Below, in pieces: positions 36,444 through 45,359 of a stretch of DNA of 64,000 bases. The position numbers were made by a program, and so were the translations under genes. Source of the DNA: Domibacillus indicus (GTDB taxonomy: Bacteria; Bacillota; Bacilli; Bacillales; Domibacillaceae). The DNA lies in the NCBI RefSeq assembly GCF_000970685.1, contig NZ_LAJB01000017.1, positions 1 through 64,000 on the forward strand, given 5' to 3'. Positions within the stretch are counted from its first letter, which is position 1, and each line of letters opens with the position of its first letter. Under the pieces are notes generated by a model. It saw nothing but the letters and a program-made list of their open reading frames with translations. It was not told the origin of the DNA and made no database searches.

Positions 36444-37199
36444 TTATCGTCCAAGCCATCCGCCATCAACGGCTATGGTATAACCGTTAACGTAATCTGA
36501 TGCTTTCGATGCCAGAAAAATGGCAGCTCCCTGTATATCCTGGCCTGTTCCCCACCGGCCAGCAGGTATTCGCTCTAGAATTTGTCTTGACCGCTGTGGA
36601 TCAGCTATTAAGGCTTCATTCATTTCAGTAGCCATATAGCCAGGCGCTATCGCATTCACATTTACACCAAGCGGAGCCCATTCATTGGCCAATGATTTCG
36701 TAAACTGCATAACGGCTCCTTTACTGGCCGCATAAGCCGGCACGGTAAGACCTCCTTGAAATGATAAAAGAGAAGCCAGATTAATAATTTTCCCAGATCC
36801 TTGAGCCAGCATTTTTTCCCCCGCAGCCTGGCAGAGAAAAAAAGCAGCATTCACATTAACATCCATAACAAAATCCCAATCTTCTTTGGGAAAATGGACA
36901 GATGGATGACGCCTTTGAACACCCGCGTTATTTACCAGGATGTCCACACTGCCCATTTCCCCGTCAATATGCTCAAGCAATTGTTTATACCCGTTTATAT
37001 CTTGAAGATCATAGGAAAGACCCAGAATACGGGTACCTTCTTTGCTCAGTTCTGTTAAAACTTCTTCGGAAATAGAGCGGGCAATTACTACAACGTTCGC
37101 TCCTGCCGAGGCAAGCCCTTTCGCTATTTCCTTCCCGAGTCCCCGGGTCCCGCCTGTGACAACGGCCGTTTTTCCCGTTAAGTCAAACAAATCGTTCAT
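36444..37199 (-). CDS. KduD-type short-chain dehydrogenase, copy 2
   Basis: This 251-aa SDR is clearly paralogous to the next gene: VTGGTRGLGKEIAKG, NNAGVQRRHPSVHF, NLASLLSFQGG, AYAASKGAVMQFTK and AIAPGYMATEMNEAL. ATG 37199 follows AAAAGGTG; a GTG four codons upstream is less likely. Both copies keep the full catalytic set. One copy is probably KduD proper; which one cannot be decided here. Confidence 0.85.
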   Translation of the reverse strand: MNDLFDLTGKTAVVTGGTRGLGKEIAKGLASAGANVVVIARSISEEVLTELSKEGTRILGLSYDLQDINGYKQLLEHIDGEMGSVDILVNNAGVQRRHPSVHFPKEDWDFVMDVNVNAAFFLCQAAGEKMLAQGSGKIINLASLLSFQGGLTVPAYAASKGAVMQFTKSLANEWAPLGVNVNAIAPGYMATEMNEALIADPQRSRQILERIPAGRWGTGQDIQGAAIFLASKASDYVNGYTIAVDGGWLGR

Positions 37200-37214
37200 T
37201 GTCCACCGCACCTT

Positions 37215-38192
37215 TTAGTTAAATTGAAACATAACTTTTACTGCGTCAGAAGGGGTAGTTAATAACTGAAACCCTCCCTGGGCTTCTTCAGGCTCAAGCA
37301 CATGTGTAATAATTTTTTCAAAGTCTGGGTCGGAGTGAATGATTCCCACAGCCAATTCAAAATCTTTCGCGGTGTAAACCCGGACAAATTGGAAAGACAA
37401 TTCTTTAAACATTCCCTGAAGCAAGTTCACTTCGGCCGGCTTTTTGTAGGCAGCAACAATTACTATATGCCCCCGTACTTTAACTACGTCCGTTACTTGC
37501 TGAATAACAGCTGGATGCCCGGCACAATCAAATACTATATCTGCGTTATACTTCATGGAATCCTGCATTGGATTGACTGTTTGAAAGCCAAGTTCCTCAG
37601 CTTTTTTTATCCGTTCCCCGTTTGTTTCCACAACCGTTACGTCATCTGCACCGAACTTACGAAGAACCATCGCAGTACAAAGACCAATAGTGCCGGCTCC
37701 AAATACGACCACCTGATCACCAGGTTTGTATTTTCCCTGTCTTACCGCGTGCACCGCAACAGCAATCGGCTCAACTAACGCTCCTGCCGCAAGCGAGGTG
37801 CCCTCGCGAAGCGGAATAATGCTTTCTGTCGGAACGGATACATACTCAGCCATGCCACCATCCGTATCAATCCCGATAAGCTTCAACTGTTCGCATACAT
37901 GGCTTTCCCCGTTTAAGCACGGCCGGCATGTGCCGCATGTAAGAAGCGGATTAACTGTGACAGGTGTTCCTTCAGGTAATTTTGGATGCTTGGATGCAAT
38001 AACACCGGAAAACTCATGACCCATTACTAGTGGCGCTTGAGCTCTTGGGTGAGTACCGGCAAAAATATTTAAGTCTGTTCCGCAAATCCCTGCATGCGCC
38101 ACTTGGATAAGTGTTTCTCCATCTTTAGGAATAGGGCTTTCTTTTTCAACGGCTTTTACGTTTTCCGCTCCCTGGTAAACAATAGCTTTCAT
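37215..38192 (-). CDS. Zinc-dependent medium-chain alcohol dehydrogenase
   Basis: This 325-aa MDR enzyme has the catalytic zinc site (AGICGTDLN, MGHEFSG), the four-Cys structural zinc site (CGTCRPCLNGESHVC, about 88-102) and a Rossmann fold (VVFGAGTIGLCTAMVL). It resembles sorbitol/threonine/galactitol-1-P-type dehydrogenases; in this operon a sugar-acid oxidation (for example of a gulonate/galactonate-type substrate) is a guess. It lies between the TRAP genes and kduD copy 2. Confidence 0.8.
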   Translation of the reverse strand: MKAIVYQGAENVKAVEKESPIPKDGETLIQVAHAGICGTDLNIFAGTHPRAQAPLVMGHEFSGVIASKHPKLPEGTPVTVNPLLTCGTCRPCLNGESHVCEQLKLIGIDTDGGMAEYVSVPTESIIPLREGTSLAAGALVEPIAVAVHAVRQGKYKPGDQVVVFGAGTIGLCTAMVLRKFGADDVTVVETNGERIKKAEELGFQTVNPMQDSMKYNADIVFDCAGHPAVIQQVTDVVKVRGHIVIVAAYKKPAEVNLLQGMFKELSFQFVRVYTAKDFELAVGIIHSDPDFEKIITHVLEPEEAQGGFQLLTTPSDAVKVMFQFN

Positions 38193-38222
38193 TCTAATAC
38201 CGCCCCTTCCTTCATTAGTATT

Positions 38223-39533
38223 TTAATTGCCCATCAAACCAAACAACTCAGGAATGTACAATGACAAAGATGGGATATACGTCACAAGCATTAAAACCGC
38301 CACTGTTACCACAAAGAAAGGCAAAAGCGGTTTGACTACCTGTTCAATCCGCAGCTTAGCCACTTTCGTTCCAACGAATAAAACAGGACCTACTGGCGGT
38401 GTGATAGTTCCAATACTCAAGTTAAAAACAACCATAATGCCGAAATGAACAGGATCAATACCAAAGCTTTGAGCAATCGGCAGGAAAATCGGTGTAAAAA
38501 TCAACACAGCTGGAGTTGGATCCATGAATGTCCCCACAATTAGCAAAACGATGTTCATAATCAGCAAAATCAGAAACATATTGTCTGTTAAACCGAGCAA
38601 TGCATCAGCAATAATGCCTGGAATATTTGTAAAAGCCATTACCCAGGACATAATAGAAGAAACACCGATCAGAAAGATAACAATAGCCGTTGTCCGGGTG
38701 GATTCAAGTAAAATACGGGGCAGGTCTTTTATTTTAATGGTGCGGTAAATAAACGAAAGAAGAAGCGAATAAACGACTGCAATCGCTGATCCTTCTGTTG
38801 CTGTAAATACACCTCCGATAATCCCGCCGATGACAATAACAATGAGCAGAAGGCTTGGAATAGCATCTAAAAATACTTTTAAAGCAAGTTTAAATGTGAC
38901 TCCATCATCATGTTTATATCCATATTTTTTGGCCAAAATGAAAGCAACAGCCATACAGCCTAATCCCCAGAGAATACCTGGCAAGTAACCCGCCATAAAC
39001 AAAGCGGCAATAGACGTTCCTCCACTGACGAGAGAGTAAACAATTAATGTATTGCTGGGTGGAATCAGCATACCTGTTGGAGCGGAAGCAATATTAACCG
39101 CTGCACTGAAAGTCCGATCATATCCTTCTTTTTCCTGAAGCGGTGCCATCGTTCCGCCAACCGCTGCTGCAGCGGCAACTGCCGAGCCGCTAATTGAACC
39201 AAACATCATGTTTGCTACCACGTTCGTATGGGCAAGTGAACCAGGAAGCCTGCCGCTCAACACTTTGGCACAATTAACAAGACGAATGGCAATCCCGCCA
39301 TTATTCATAATGACTCCGGCCAAAATAAAGAATGGAATGGCCAAAAGAGCAAAGGAATTCATACCTGTGAACATACGCTGTGCAGCCGTAAGCAGCCCAT
39401 TATCAAAATCAAGAATAGAAAAAACGGCCAGAACCGAAGCAAATCCTACGCTTACACTAATAGGGGCCCCGATAATTAATAGAACAGCAACCCCCAAAAA
39501 TAAAATTAATGCGGCTAATAACGCTGGATCCAT
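38223..39533 (-). CDS. dctM: TRAP transporter large permease (DctM)
   Basis: This 436-aa membrane protein has about 12 segments and DctM features: GIMVVFNLSIGTITPPVGPVLFVG (about 379-402) and AVNIASAPTGMLIPPSN (about 144-160). It provides the Na+-coupled transport channel with DctQ and DctP. Genes dctP-dctQ-dctM are in order. Context (kduI, kduD, kdgK) suggests a sugar acid or unsaturated uronate as substrate. Confidence 0.93.
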   Translation of the reverse strand: MDPALLAALILFLGVAVLLIIGAPISVSVGFASVLAVFSILDFDNGLLTAAQRMFTGMNSFALLAIPFFILAGVIMNNGGIAIRLVNCAKVLSGRLPGSLAHTNVVANMMFGSISGSAVAAAAAVGGTMAPLQEKEGYDRTFSAAVNIASAPTGMLIPPSNTLIVYSLVSGGTSIAALFMAGYLPGILWGLGCMAVAFILAKKYGYKHDDGVTFKLALKVFLDAIPSLLLIVIVIGGIIGGVFTATEGSAIAVVYSLLLSFIYRTIKIKDLPRILLESTRTTAIVIFLIGVSSIMSWVMAFTNIPGIIADALLGLTDNMFLILLIMNIVLLIVGTFMDPTPAVLIFTPIFLPIAQSFGIDPVHFGIMVVFNLSIGTITPPVGPVLFVGTKVAKLRIEQVVKPLLPFFVVTVAVLMLVTYIPSLSLYIPELFGLMGN

Positions 39534-39534
39534 A

Positions 39535-40041
39535 TTATTCTCCCTCCGCTTTCAAGTGCATTTCTTCAAGCGGTTTTTTTCTTTTTAAAACAAGGTAAAT
39601 ATTATTTAAACAGTAATAGACAATAAACAAGCCGCTTAAAGGCATGGCTGAGTAAAGATACCCGACAGGAATTTGCAGGGCAGCTGACATTTGGGTCCAC
39701 GCTAAGCTTGTTGCGGATAACCCGCCTTTGATGAGAACCAGTGCAGCAAAGGCGATAATAATCAATTCAATTAAAATCTCTACACCCATTGTCATCTTTT
39801 TCGGAAACCGTTCTTTAATAAACTCGATTGACATATGACCGTTCTCGCCAAAAACAAAGGCGGCGCCGAATAAAACCAGCCAGACAAAACAATATTTGGC
39901 TAACTCTTCGGAAATCATACTCGGTTCGTTGAAAACGAACCGAGTAACAACCTGCCATGTGACGAGTACAACAAGGAAGCCAAACAGTATCATACAAATC
40001 GTGCCAAGTATTTTATCCAATAATGTTTTGATTAAATTCAT
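39535..40041 (-). CDS. dctQ: TRAP transporter small permease (DctQ)
   Basis: This 168-aa, four-helix membrane protein has the family motif RFVFNEPSMISEELAKYCFVWLVLFGAA (about 31-58). It starts 18 bp after dctP and ends 1 bp before dctM. A perfect 11-bp stem with a 3-nt loop (39920-39944) is encoded within the RFVFNEP codons. Confidence 0.9.
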   Translation of the reverse strand: MNLIKTLLDKILGTICMILFGFLVVLVTWQVVTRFVFNEPSMISEELAKYCFVWLVLFGAAFVFGENGHMSIEFIKERFPKKMTMGVEILIELIIIAFAALVLIKGGLSATSLAWTQMSAALQIPVGYLYSAMPLSGLFIVYYCLNNIYLVLKRKKPLEEMHLKAEGE

Positions 40042-40059
40042 CGGATATCACTCCAGTAG

Positions 40060-41097
40060 TTATTCGGCAGCTTCGCGCACTTTTTCATAAAGCGCTTTTG
40101 CGTTATCTGTCGTTAATTTTTCATCAATCACAGGCTGCACTGCTTCCTGGAATACCTTTACATCAGGCTCATTGAATTTTGCTCCTGCCGCTTCCGCTGC
40201 TTCAATCGCTGCCTTCACATCTTCATCCCAGAGCTCAACTTCCGTATCAATAGCCGCTGCCAGCTCTTCTTTAAAGATGTTTTGATGCTCTTCTGACATG
40301 CCATTCATCAAATCATTATTGATAATTAAGTAATCTGGAATCATCAAATGCTTTGTATAAGAATAGTAGGGAGCAATTTCAGCATGCTTAAGGTTAGAAT
40401 AAATCAGCTCATTGTTTTCTCCGCCATCAATAACACCGGACTGAATCGCCGTATACACTTCACCCTGTCCCATTGGAGTGCCGACGCCGCCCATTGCTTC
40501 CATCATTTTAATGTTTGTGTCACTTTCGATAATGCGAATTTTCATACCTTCCAGATCTTCTGGTGTTTCAATTGCTTTTTCCTTGTTATATACGTTACGA
40601 ACGCCGCTGTGGAAAGCTCCAAGCACTTTCATGCCCTGACCTTCAACAGACTTGTATAAGTCTCCAACTACTTCTTCGTCATTTAAAATACTCATCTGGT
40701 GCTCCCTTGAATCAAAAACATATGGAAGATTGAAAACGGAAAAATCTTCATTAAAGTTTTCCATTAAGCTTCCCGCTACAATTGACATCGCGATAGTTCC
40801 GGATTGAACCAGCTCAATTGTTTCACGCTGCGCACCTAATAGCTCATTTGGGTAAATTTCAACTTCATAAGCTCCATCTGTACGCTCAGAAAGCTTCTTG
40901 CCGAACTCTTCCATTGCCTTGTACTGCGGATGGTTTTCTGGCTGGTTAAATGCGACTTTCAAGGTTGTTGTTTTTCCAGAGGAGGACTCTCCTCCTGACT
41001 CATTTCCCTCTCCGCTTCCGCCGCCGCAGGCAGCCAGCAGCGACATCACGAGGAAAACGGTTACAGCAATAGATAATGATTTGAATGATTTTTTCAT
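40060..41097 (-). CDS. dctP: TRAP substrate-binding lipoprotein (DctP)
   Basis: This 345-aa binding protein has a signal peptide and lipobox LLAAC (Cys 24), then a Gly/Ser linker. The DctP fold is shown by LKVAFNQPENHPQYKAMEEFG, YPNELLGAQRETIELVQSGTI and GMKIRIIESDTNIKMMEAMG (the Arg that contacts the ligand carboxylate). It captures an acidic sugar for DctQM. Its start overlaps the stop of the upstream dehydrogenase by 4 nt. Confidence 0.92.
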   Translation of the reverse strand: MKKSFKSLSIAVTVFLVMSLLAACGGGSGEGNESGGESSSGKTTTLKVAFNQPENHPQYKAMEEFGKKLSERTDGAYEVEIYPNELLGAQRETIELVQSGTIAMSIVAGSLMENFNEDFSVFNLPYVFDSREHQMSILNDEEVVGDLYKSVEGQGMKVLGAFHSGVRNVYNKEKAIETPEDLEGMKIRIIESDTNIKMMEAMGGVGTPMGQGEVYTAIQSGVIDGGENNELIYSNLKHAEIAPYYSYTKHLMIPDYLIINNDLMNGMSEEHQNIFKEELAAAIDTEVELWDEDVKAAIEAAEAAGAKFNEPDVKVFQEAVQPVIDEKLTTDNAKALYEKVREAAE

Positions 41098-42062
41098 TTT
41101 TTTACTCCCTTATTACTTAATTGATTGACCGGATAGTAAACTGGCTCATTCCGCAGAAAACGAATCGCTTCCTCGGCTGCTTTCCTTTTTAATTCCAAAG
41201 CGGCCTGCTCTGAATACCAGCCCATATGCGGTGTGCATAAAAAGTTTTCATGCTGCAGCAAAGGTGTATCCGGAGAAAGCGGCTCCTGTTCTGCTACATC
41301 TGAAGCAGCCCCGGCAATCCACTTTTCTTGAAGCGCTTCATGTAATGCCTGCTCATCAATAATCCCGCCTCTGGATACATTTATGAGATAAGCAGTTTCT
41401 TTCATCTTTCTCAGCTCGGCAATACCTATTAAGTGGTACGCTGTATCAAGCGGACAGTGGATGGAGATAACATCTGATTGATCAAGGATGTTATCCATTG
41501 TAACTTTTTCAATAAAGTCAGGGATTTCCCTTGATTCTTCTTTTAAATCATAGCCAATTACGCGGCATCCAAGCGCATGGGCTTTATGGGCAAAAGATAA
41601 TCCAATTCTCCCAAGACCGATAATGCCAACCGTCTGATCTCCATGCCTGAAAATTGGAATGCTTTTTTGATAATCCCATACACCTTTTTTCACATAACTA
41701 TTCATGAGTGGAATTTTCCTTGTCAATGACAGCATTAACGCTAATGCATGGTCTGCCACTTCATTCGTACCGTAATCAGGCACATTGCAAATTTGCACTC
41801 CATATTCTTCCGCTGCCTTAAGATCTACATTATTGACTCCTACTCCGTAACGTACAACCAGCTTTAATTCTGGCAGCGCCTTCATAACTTTCTCTGTAAT
41901 AGGAGCATACTGATTAAGAAAAACAGAAGCATGCTGGCCATGCTGTATTACCTCATCTTCTGTTTTGCATTGCTTCAGCTTAAAAGGAATGGATTCCGTA
42001 TTAAAAAGGGATGATTCGATTTCAATGTCTTTATGGTCGCAATCGGTAATAATAACTGTCAT
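41094..42062 (-). CDS. D-2-hydroxyacid dehydrogenase family protein
   Basis: This 322-aa NAD-dependent enzyme of the phosphoglycerate/CtBP branch has VGIIGLGRIGLSFA (about 145-158), the catalytic Arg in INVSRGGIIDE, Glu in AEQEPLSP and His in CTPHMGWYS. ATG 42062 follows AAAGGATGG. The HMGWYSEQA variant is typical of C-terminal-binding-like dehydrogenases in sugar-acid operons. Substrate is unknown; a role in reducing a 2-keto sugar acid is plausible. Lies between kduI and dctP. Confidence 0.82.
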   Translation of the reverse strand: MTVIITDCDHKDIEIESSLFNTESIPFKLKQCKTEDEVIQHGQHASVFLNQYAPITEKVMKALPELKLVVRYGVGVNNVDLKAAEEYGVQICNVPDYGTNEVADHALALMLSLTRKIPLMNSYVKKGVWDYQKSIPIFRHGDQTVGIIGLGRIGLSFAHKAHALGCRVIGYDLKEESREIPDFIEKVTMDNILDQSDVISIHCPLDTAYHLIGIAELRKMKETAYLINVSRGGIIDEQALHEALQEKWIAGAASDVAEQEPLSPDTPLLQHENFLCTPHMGWYSEQAALELKRKAAEEAIRFLRNEPVYYPVNQLSNKGVKK

Positions 42063-42081
42063 TTCTACTACCATCCTTTAA

Positions 42082-42912
42082 TTAGCGCAAATCTTTCATA
42101 TCAACGAACTGCATATCATCAAAATCAATATTTTCGCCGCACATTCCCCAAATGAATGTATAGTTGTTTGTTCCGGCTCCAGCGTGAATAGACCAGCTCG
42201 GGGATAGAACCGCCTGCTCATTTGCCATTAAAATGTGGCGCGTTTCCTGCGGCTGCCCCATCATATGAAATACGCGTGTATCTTCTTCCATATCAAAGTA
42301 GAAATAAACCTCCATGCGGCGTTCATGTGTGTGGCATGGCATCGTGTTCCAGCCGCTTCCTTTTTCCAGCATGGTCATTCCCATGCTCAGCTGGCATGAT
42401 TCTAAAACATCCGGATGAATAAATTGATAGATTGTCCGTTTATTCATCGATTCATCTGCACCAAGCGGCCGTGCAATCGCATTATCAAGGCCGACTTTCA
42501 CTGTTGGATAAGAATGATGGGCCGGGCAGGAGTTAATATAAAACTTGGCCGGGTTCCCCGAGTCGTTTGATTCGAAGACAATTTCTTTTGTTCCTTTTCC
42601 AACGTAAAGGCCGTCACGGCTGTTGATTTCATATACCTTTCCATCAAGGGTTACCTTGCCATCTCCTCCGACATTAATAACTCCCATTTCACGGCGTTCA
42701 AGAAAGTACTCTGCTGCCAATTCTTCGCCCGCCTCCATTGTCAGCGCTTTCTCAACAGGCATGGCACCACCGTAAATAATCCGATCAACATGGCTGTATG
42801 TTAATTCAATGCTGTCCTGGACGAAAACTTTTTCCATTAAAAATTGTTCACGCAGCTTGTCAGTTGTGTAATTTTTTACATCTTCCGGATGATGGGCGTA
42901 AAGCGTTTTCAT
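42082..42912 (-). CDS. kduI: 5-keto-4-deoxyuronate isomerase
   Basis: This 276-aa cupin enzyme converts 5-keto-4-deoxyuronate (from unsaturated galacturonate) to 2,5-diketo-3-deoxygluconate for KduD. The zinc ligands are in [18 protein letters not shown] (two His, one Glu, about 191-208), with the fourth His near [14 protein letters not shown] 42912 follows GGAGTG at 9 nt. First gene of the long operon running to kdgA. Confidence 0.96.
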   Translation of the reverse strand: MKTLYAHHPEDVKNYTTDKLREQFLMEKVFVQDSIELTYSHVDRIIYGGAMPVEKALTMEAGEELAAEYFLERREMGVINVGGDGKVTLDGKVYEINSRDGLYVGKGTKEIVFESNDSGNPAKFYINSCPAHHSYPTVKVGLDNAIARPLGADESMNKRTIYQFIHPDVLESCQLSMGMTMLEKGSGWNTMPCHTHERRMEVYFYFDMEEDTRVFHMMGQPQETRHILMANEQAVLSPSWSIHAGAGTNNYTFIWGMCGENIDFDDMQFVDMKDLR

Positions 42913-42936
42913 ATTAATATGCACTCCTTTTTATTT

Positions 42937-42962
42937 TGTTCCACAATGCGGAACATTGTTCT
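42937..42962. promoter_or_regulatory. Overlapping palindromes, likely KdgR-type (IclR) operator
   Basis: TGTTCC-N7-GGAACA (42937-42955) overlaps GAACA-T-TGTTC (42951-42961). Both lie between the kduI promoter and kduI, downstream of the -10, consistent with repression by the divergent IclR-type regulator. Confidence 0.55.
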
Positions 42963-42977
42963 GTTTTTCATAACTTT

Positions 42978-43005
42978 ATTATAAAACGCTTTTTTATTTT
43001 TGCAA
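42978..43005 (-). promoter_or_regulatory. kduI operon promoter
   Basis: Minus-strand TTGCAA (43000-43005), 16-bp spacer, TATAAT (42978-42983). Confidence 0.65.
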
Positions 43006-43038
43006 CCCCTATTCAGAAAAATATAGAAAATACATTGG

Positions 43039-43067
43039 TTTACAAAAAAAATTTCATTCCCTATGAT
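43039..43067 (+). promoter_or_regulatory. Promoter of the IclR-type regulator
   Basis: TTTACA (43039-43044), 17-bp spacer, TATGAT (43062-43067), then GAAGGAGAG ahead of the ATG at 43103. Confidence 0.65.
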
Positions 43068-43102
43068 AGATAGAAAAAGCATTTCTTTGAAGGAGAGCAA
43101 AT

Positions 43103-43864
43103 ATGTCCAATGTCCAATCACTTGAGCGCGCACTAACCCTTTTAAATATCATGTCAGACTATCCGGACGGCATCCAGATCAGCCGCCTTGCGGAGCAAGC
43201 CGGCCTTTCGAAAAGCACCATTCACCGGCTGCTCAGCACATTGATCAATATGAAATACGTCACACAGGATAAAAAAACGGAAAAATACCTGCTTGGCTAT
43301 CAGATTTTATACTTGTCGCGTAATATGACGACTAACAGCGGTATTATTTCCGCTGCCCGTCCATTGTTGGAGAAATTATGCGAGGATATTAATGAAACTA
43401 TTCACTTGTGCATTGAAGATAACGGAGAGGTTGTTTATATTGATAAAATTGAAAGCAACCAGACGATTCGAATGTATTCCAGGGTTGGCAGCCGGAATCC
43501 AATGTACTGCACAGGAGTAGGAAAGGTTTTGCTTTCAGGAATGTTGGAAAAGGAGTATGAACAGGCTGTTTCTTCCATCGAATTTGTAAGACGAACAGCC
43601 AAAACAATTGGGTCACTGGAAGAGTTAAACGAAGAAATTGCTATTGTAAAAAAGCAGGGCTATGCACTGGATAATATTGAAAATGAAGAAGGCATCCGCT
43701 GTATTGCCGCGCCAATCCGTGATTTTCAGGGTAACATTGTTGCCAGTTTCAGTGTCTCCGGCCCGGTTCACCGTATCACCATGGAGCGGGTCAACGATGA
43801 GCTCGTCCGGAAGGTGCGTGAAACATCAAACGAGATTTCCCGGGAGCTTGGATACCGAATGTAA
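43103..43864 (+). CDS. kdgR: IclR-family regulator (KdgR-like)
   Basis: This 253-aa protein has an N-terminal winged HTH (ISRLAEQAGLSKSTIHRLLSTL, about 25-46) and the IclR effector domain (YCTGVGKVLLSG, CIAAPIRDFQGNIVASFSVSGP). It is divergent from kduI with palindromes in between. By analogy with enterobacterial KdgR, KDG-type intermediates are likely effectors. B. subtilis KdgR is LacI-type, so this is a functional rather than orthologous name. Confidence 0.85.
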   Translation: MSNVQSLERALTLLNIMSDYPDGIQISRLAEQAGLSKSTIHRLLSTLINMKYVTQDKKTEKYLLGYQILYLSRNMTTNSGIISAARPLLEKLCEDINETIHLCIEDNGEVVYIDKIESNQTIRMYSRVGSRNPMYCTGVGKVLLSGMLEKEYEQAVSSIEFVRRTAKTIGSLEELNEEIAIVKKQGYALDNIENEEGIRCIAAPIRDFQGNIVASFSVSGPVHRITMERVNDELVRKVRETSNEISRELGYRM

Positions 43865-43914
43865 AAAAAGCACTTCCTGACCACTAAATGCGGCTTCAGG
43901 AAGTGCTTTTTTTA
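43862..43914. terminator. Bidirectional terminator
   Basis: AAAAAAAGCACTTCCTGA pairs perfectly with TCAGGAAGTGCTTTTTTT across a 14-nt loop, giving a T-run in both directions. It serves the convergent regulator and deacetylase genes, and the deacetylase stop codon lies in the stem. Confidence 0.9.
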
Positions 43915-44714
43915 CTTGTGAGTCCGACCTGTTCCCCGCCTCTTACTTCTACAATTTTTTCATCTACAGAAAGCCAGACAGAAATAGCAGACGGATTGTA
44001 AACAAAGCTGCTGTCTGCGGAAAATTTCAACGCCCGGAATGCGTTCATATAGTCAACAATTTCAATATTTGTCGCATACCAAATATCCTCGCGCCCTCCG
44101 ATAAATTTACAAAACCCCTCCATCATTCCCCAGTTGTTATCGTGATCAAATTCATAGCTGTGGCCCCACACATACATCATGTATAAATACTGTGTTTTAT
44201 GAAGGCCCGCAAACATTTCTGCTTTGCCCATCAAATTATGTTTGTGATGGCAGGTTGGGTTCCATTCATGAAAATCATCCGGCATTGAAAACAAACCTGT
44301 GCTATTTACTGTTCTCGCATATTCTATTCCGAGAAAAGGCAGCATGGATTTAATGAATGAATTGTATGAGCCATTCGGGTAAGACATGCCTCTCACTGTA
44401 TAGCCGGCGATCTGCTCTAACTGCTTTCGATCCTCCATCACTTCACTGGCCAGCTGCTCTTTTGGAGAACGCTCAATCGTTGGATGCGTGCATGTATGAG
44501 CGGAAATCTCATGCCCTTTATACAGCGCGGAAATTTCTTTTTCCGGAATCCGGTCTCCTGTCCCAAGCAGTCCTGAATTCAAATGAAATGTGCCCTTAAG
44601 CCCGCACCGGTTAAACAGTTCTACTAACCGGCGGTCGGCTGCTTTTCCATCATCGTAGCTTAGGGTCAGCACTTTGTGTTTTCCTTTCGGGAACGTTACG
44701 ATTACTTTCGCCAC
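43896..44714 (-). CDS. Polysaccharide deacetylase-family (NodB-like) protein
   Basis: This 272-aa CE4-fold protein has the metal/catalytic Asp pair in LTLSYDDGKAADRR (about 17-30) and the metal His pair in ISAHTCTHPTIER (about 71-83), then a RxxxYPNG-type motif (RGMSYPNGSYN). No signal peptide is present, so it would act in the cytoplasm, unlike peptidoglycan deacetylases. Start is GTG 44714 after AAAGGAAGTGG. It follows the yesU-yesV pair, so a role in deacetylating imported glycans is possible but unproven. Confidence 0.8.
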   Translation of the reverse strand: MAKVIVTFPKGKHKVLTLSYDDGKAADRRLVELFNRCGLKGTFHLNSGLLGTGDRIPEKEISALYKGHEISAHTCTHPTIERSPKEQLASEVMEDRKQLEQIAGYTVRGMSYPNGSYNSFIKSMLPFLGIEYARTVNSTGLFSMPDDFHEWNPTCHHKHNLMGKAEMFAGLHKTQYLYMMYVWGHSYEFDHDNNWGMMEGFCKFIGGREDIWYATNIEIVDYMNAFRALKFSADSSFVYNPSAISVWLSVDEKIVEVRGGEQVGLTSKKSTS

Positions 44715-44738
44715 TTTTCCACTTCCTTTTATTTTTTA

Positions 44739-45359
44739 TCAGGCTGCTGCTTTTTGTTTTTCTTCCGCTTTCGCAAAAGCAAGCAGTGCCGCCCACATTA
44801 AAACAAAAGCCATTCCGCTTACACTAAAAAATGGGATCAGCCCCGGAATTGTGACAAGCAGAAAAAAAAGCGTCACCGTTCCGGCTATCATTAAAATCGT
44901 TGAAAGCGGATGAAGCACCATGATCCAGAAAGCATTTTTCACAGCTTGAAAAACCGTTATTTCATAATGAACAAAAATGGGAAACAAATAAAAAAGCGTT
45001 AAAATGAATCCACATAATACTATTAAAATAGGATAATAAATAAATCCTAAAATACCTTCAGCCCCTCTTAAATACATTACATCGAAATAAAGCATATAAC
45101 CTGCCACAGAAACAATGATTCCTAATCGATTGCTTCTTATAAACTCCTTTTTATACATCTGCCAGAACATCTTGAAAATCGGCTGTTCTTCGTTTCCCAT
45201 GATCAATTTTCGAATGACGCCAAACATGGATGTAGTTGCCGGAAAGAAACCGAGAACAAATCCTCCTGCCAGTGTAAACAGCAGCCACAACAGGTTTAAA
45301 TAAGCGAGCTTCATTAGCCATTCCGCTATCCGGTACATACCGCCCAGCATACTGTTCAT
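44739..45359 (-). CDS. yesV: DUF624 membrane protein (YesV-like)
   Basis: This 206-aa protein has about five membrane segments and is related to the YesL-like protein at 32387-33022: GFFPATTSMFGVIRKL, SNRLGIIVSV and FVHYEITVFQAVKNAF align directly. Its ATG overlaps the yesU stop (ATGA). The yesS-yesU-yesV order mirrors B. subtilis. Function unknown. Confidence 0.83.
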   Translation of the reverse strand: MNSMLGGMYRIAEWLMKLAYLNLLWLLFTLAGGFVLGFFPATTSMFGVIRKLIMGNEEQPIFKMFWQMYKKEFIRSNRLGIIVSVAGYMLYFDVMYLRGAEGILGFIYYPILIVLCGFILTLFYLFPIFVHYEITVFQAVKNAFWIMVLHPLSTILMIAGTVTLFFLLVTIPGLIPFFSVSGMAFVLMWAALLAFAKAEEKQKAAA

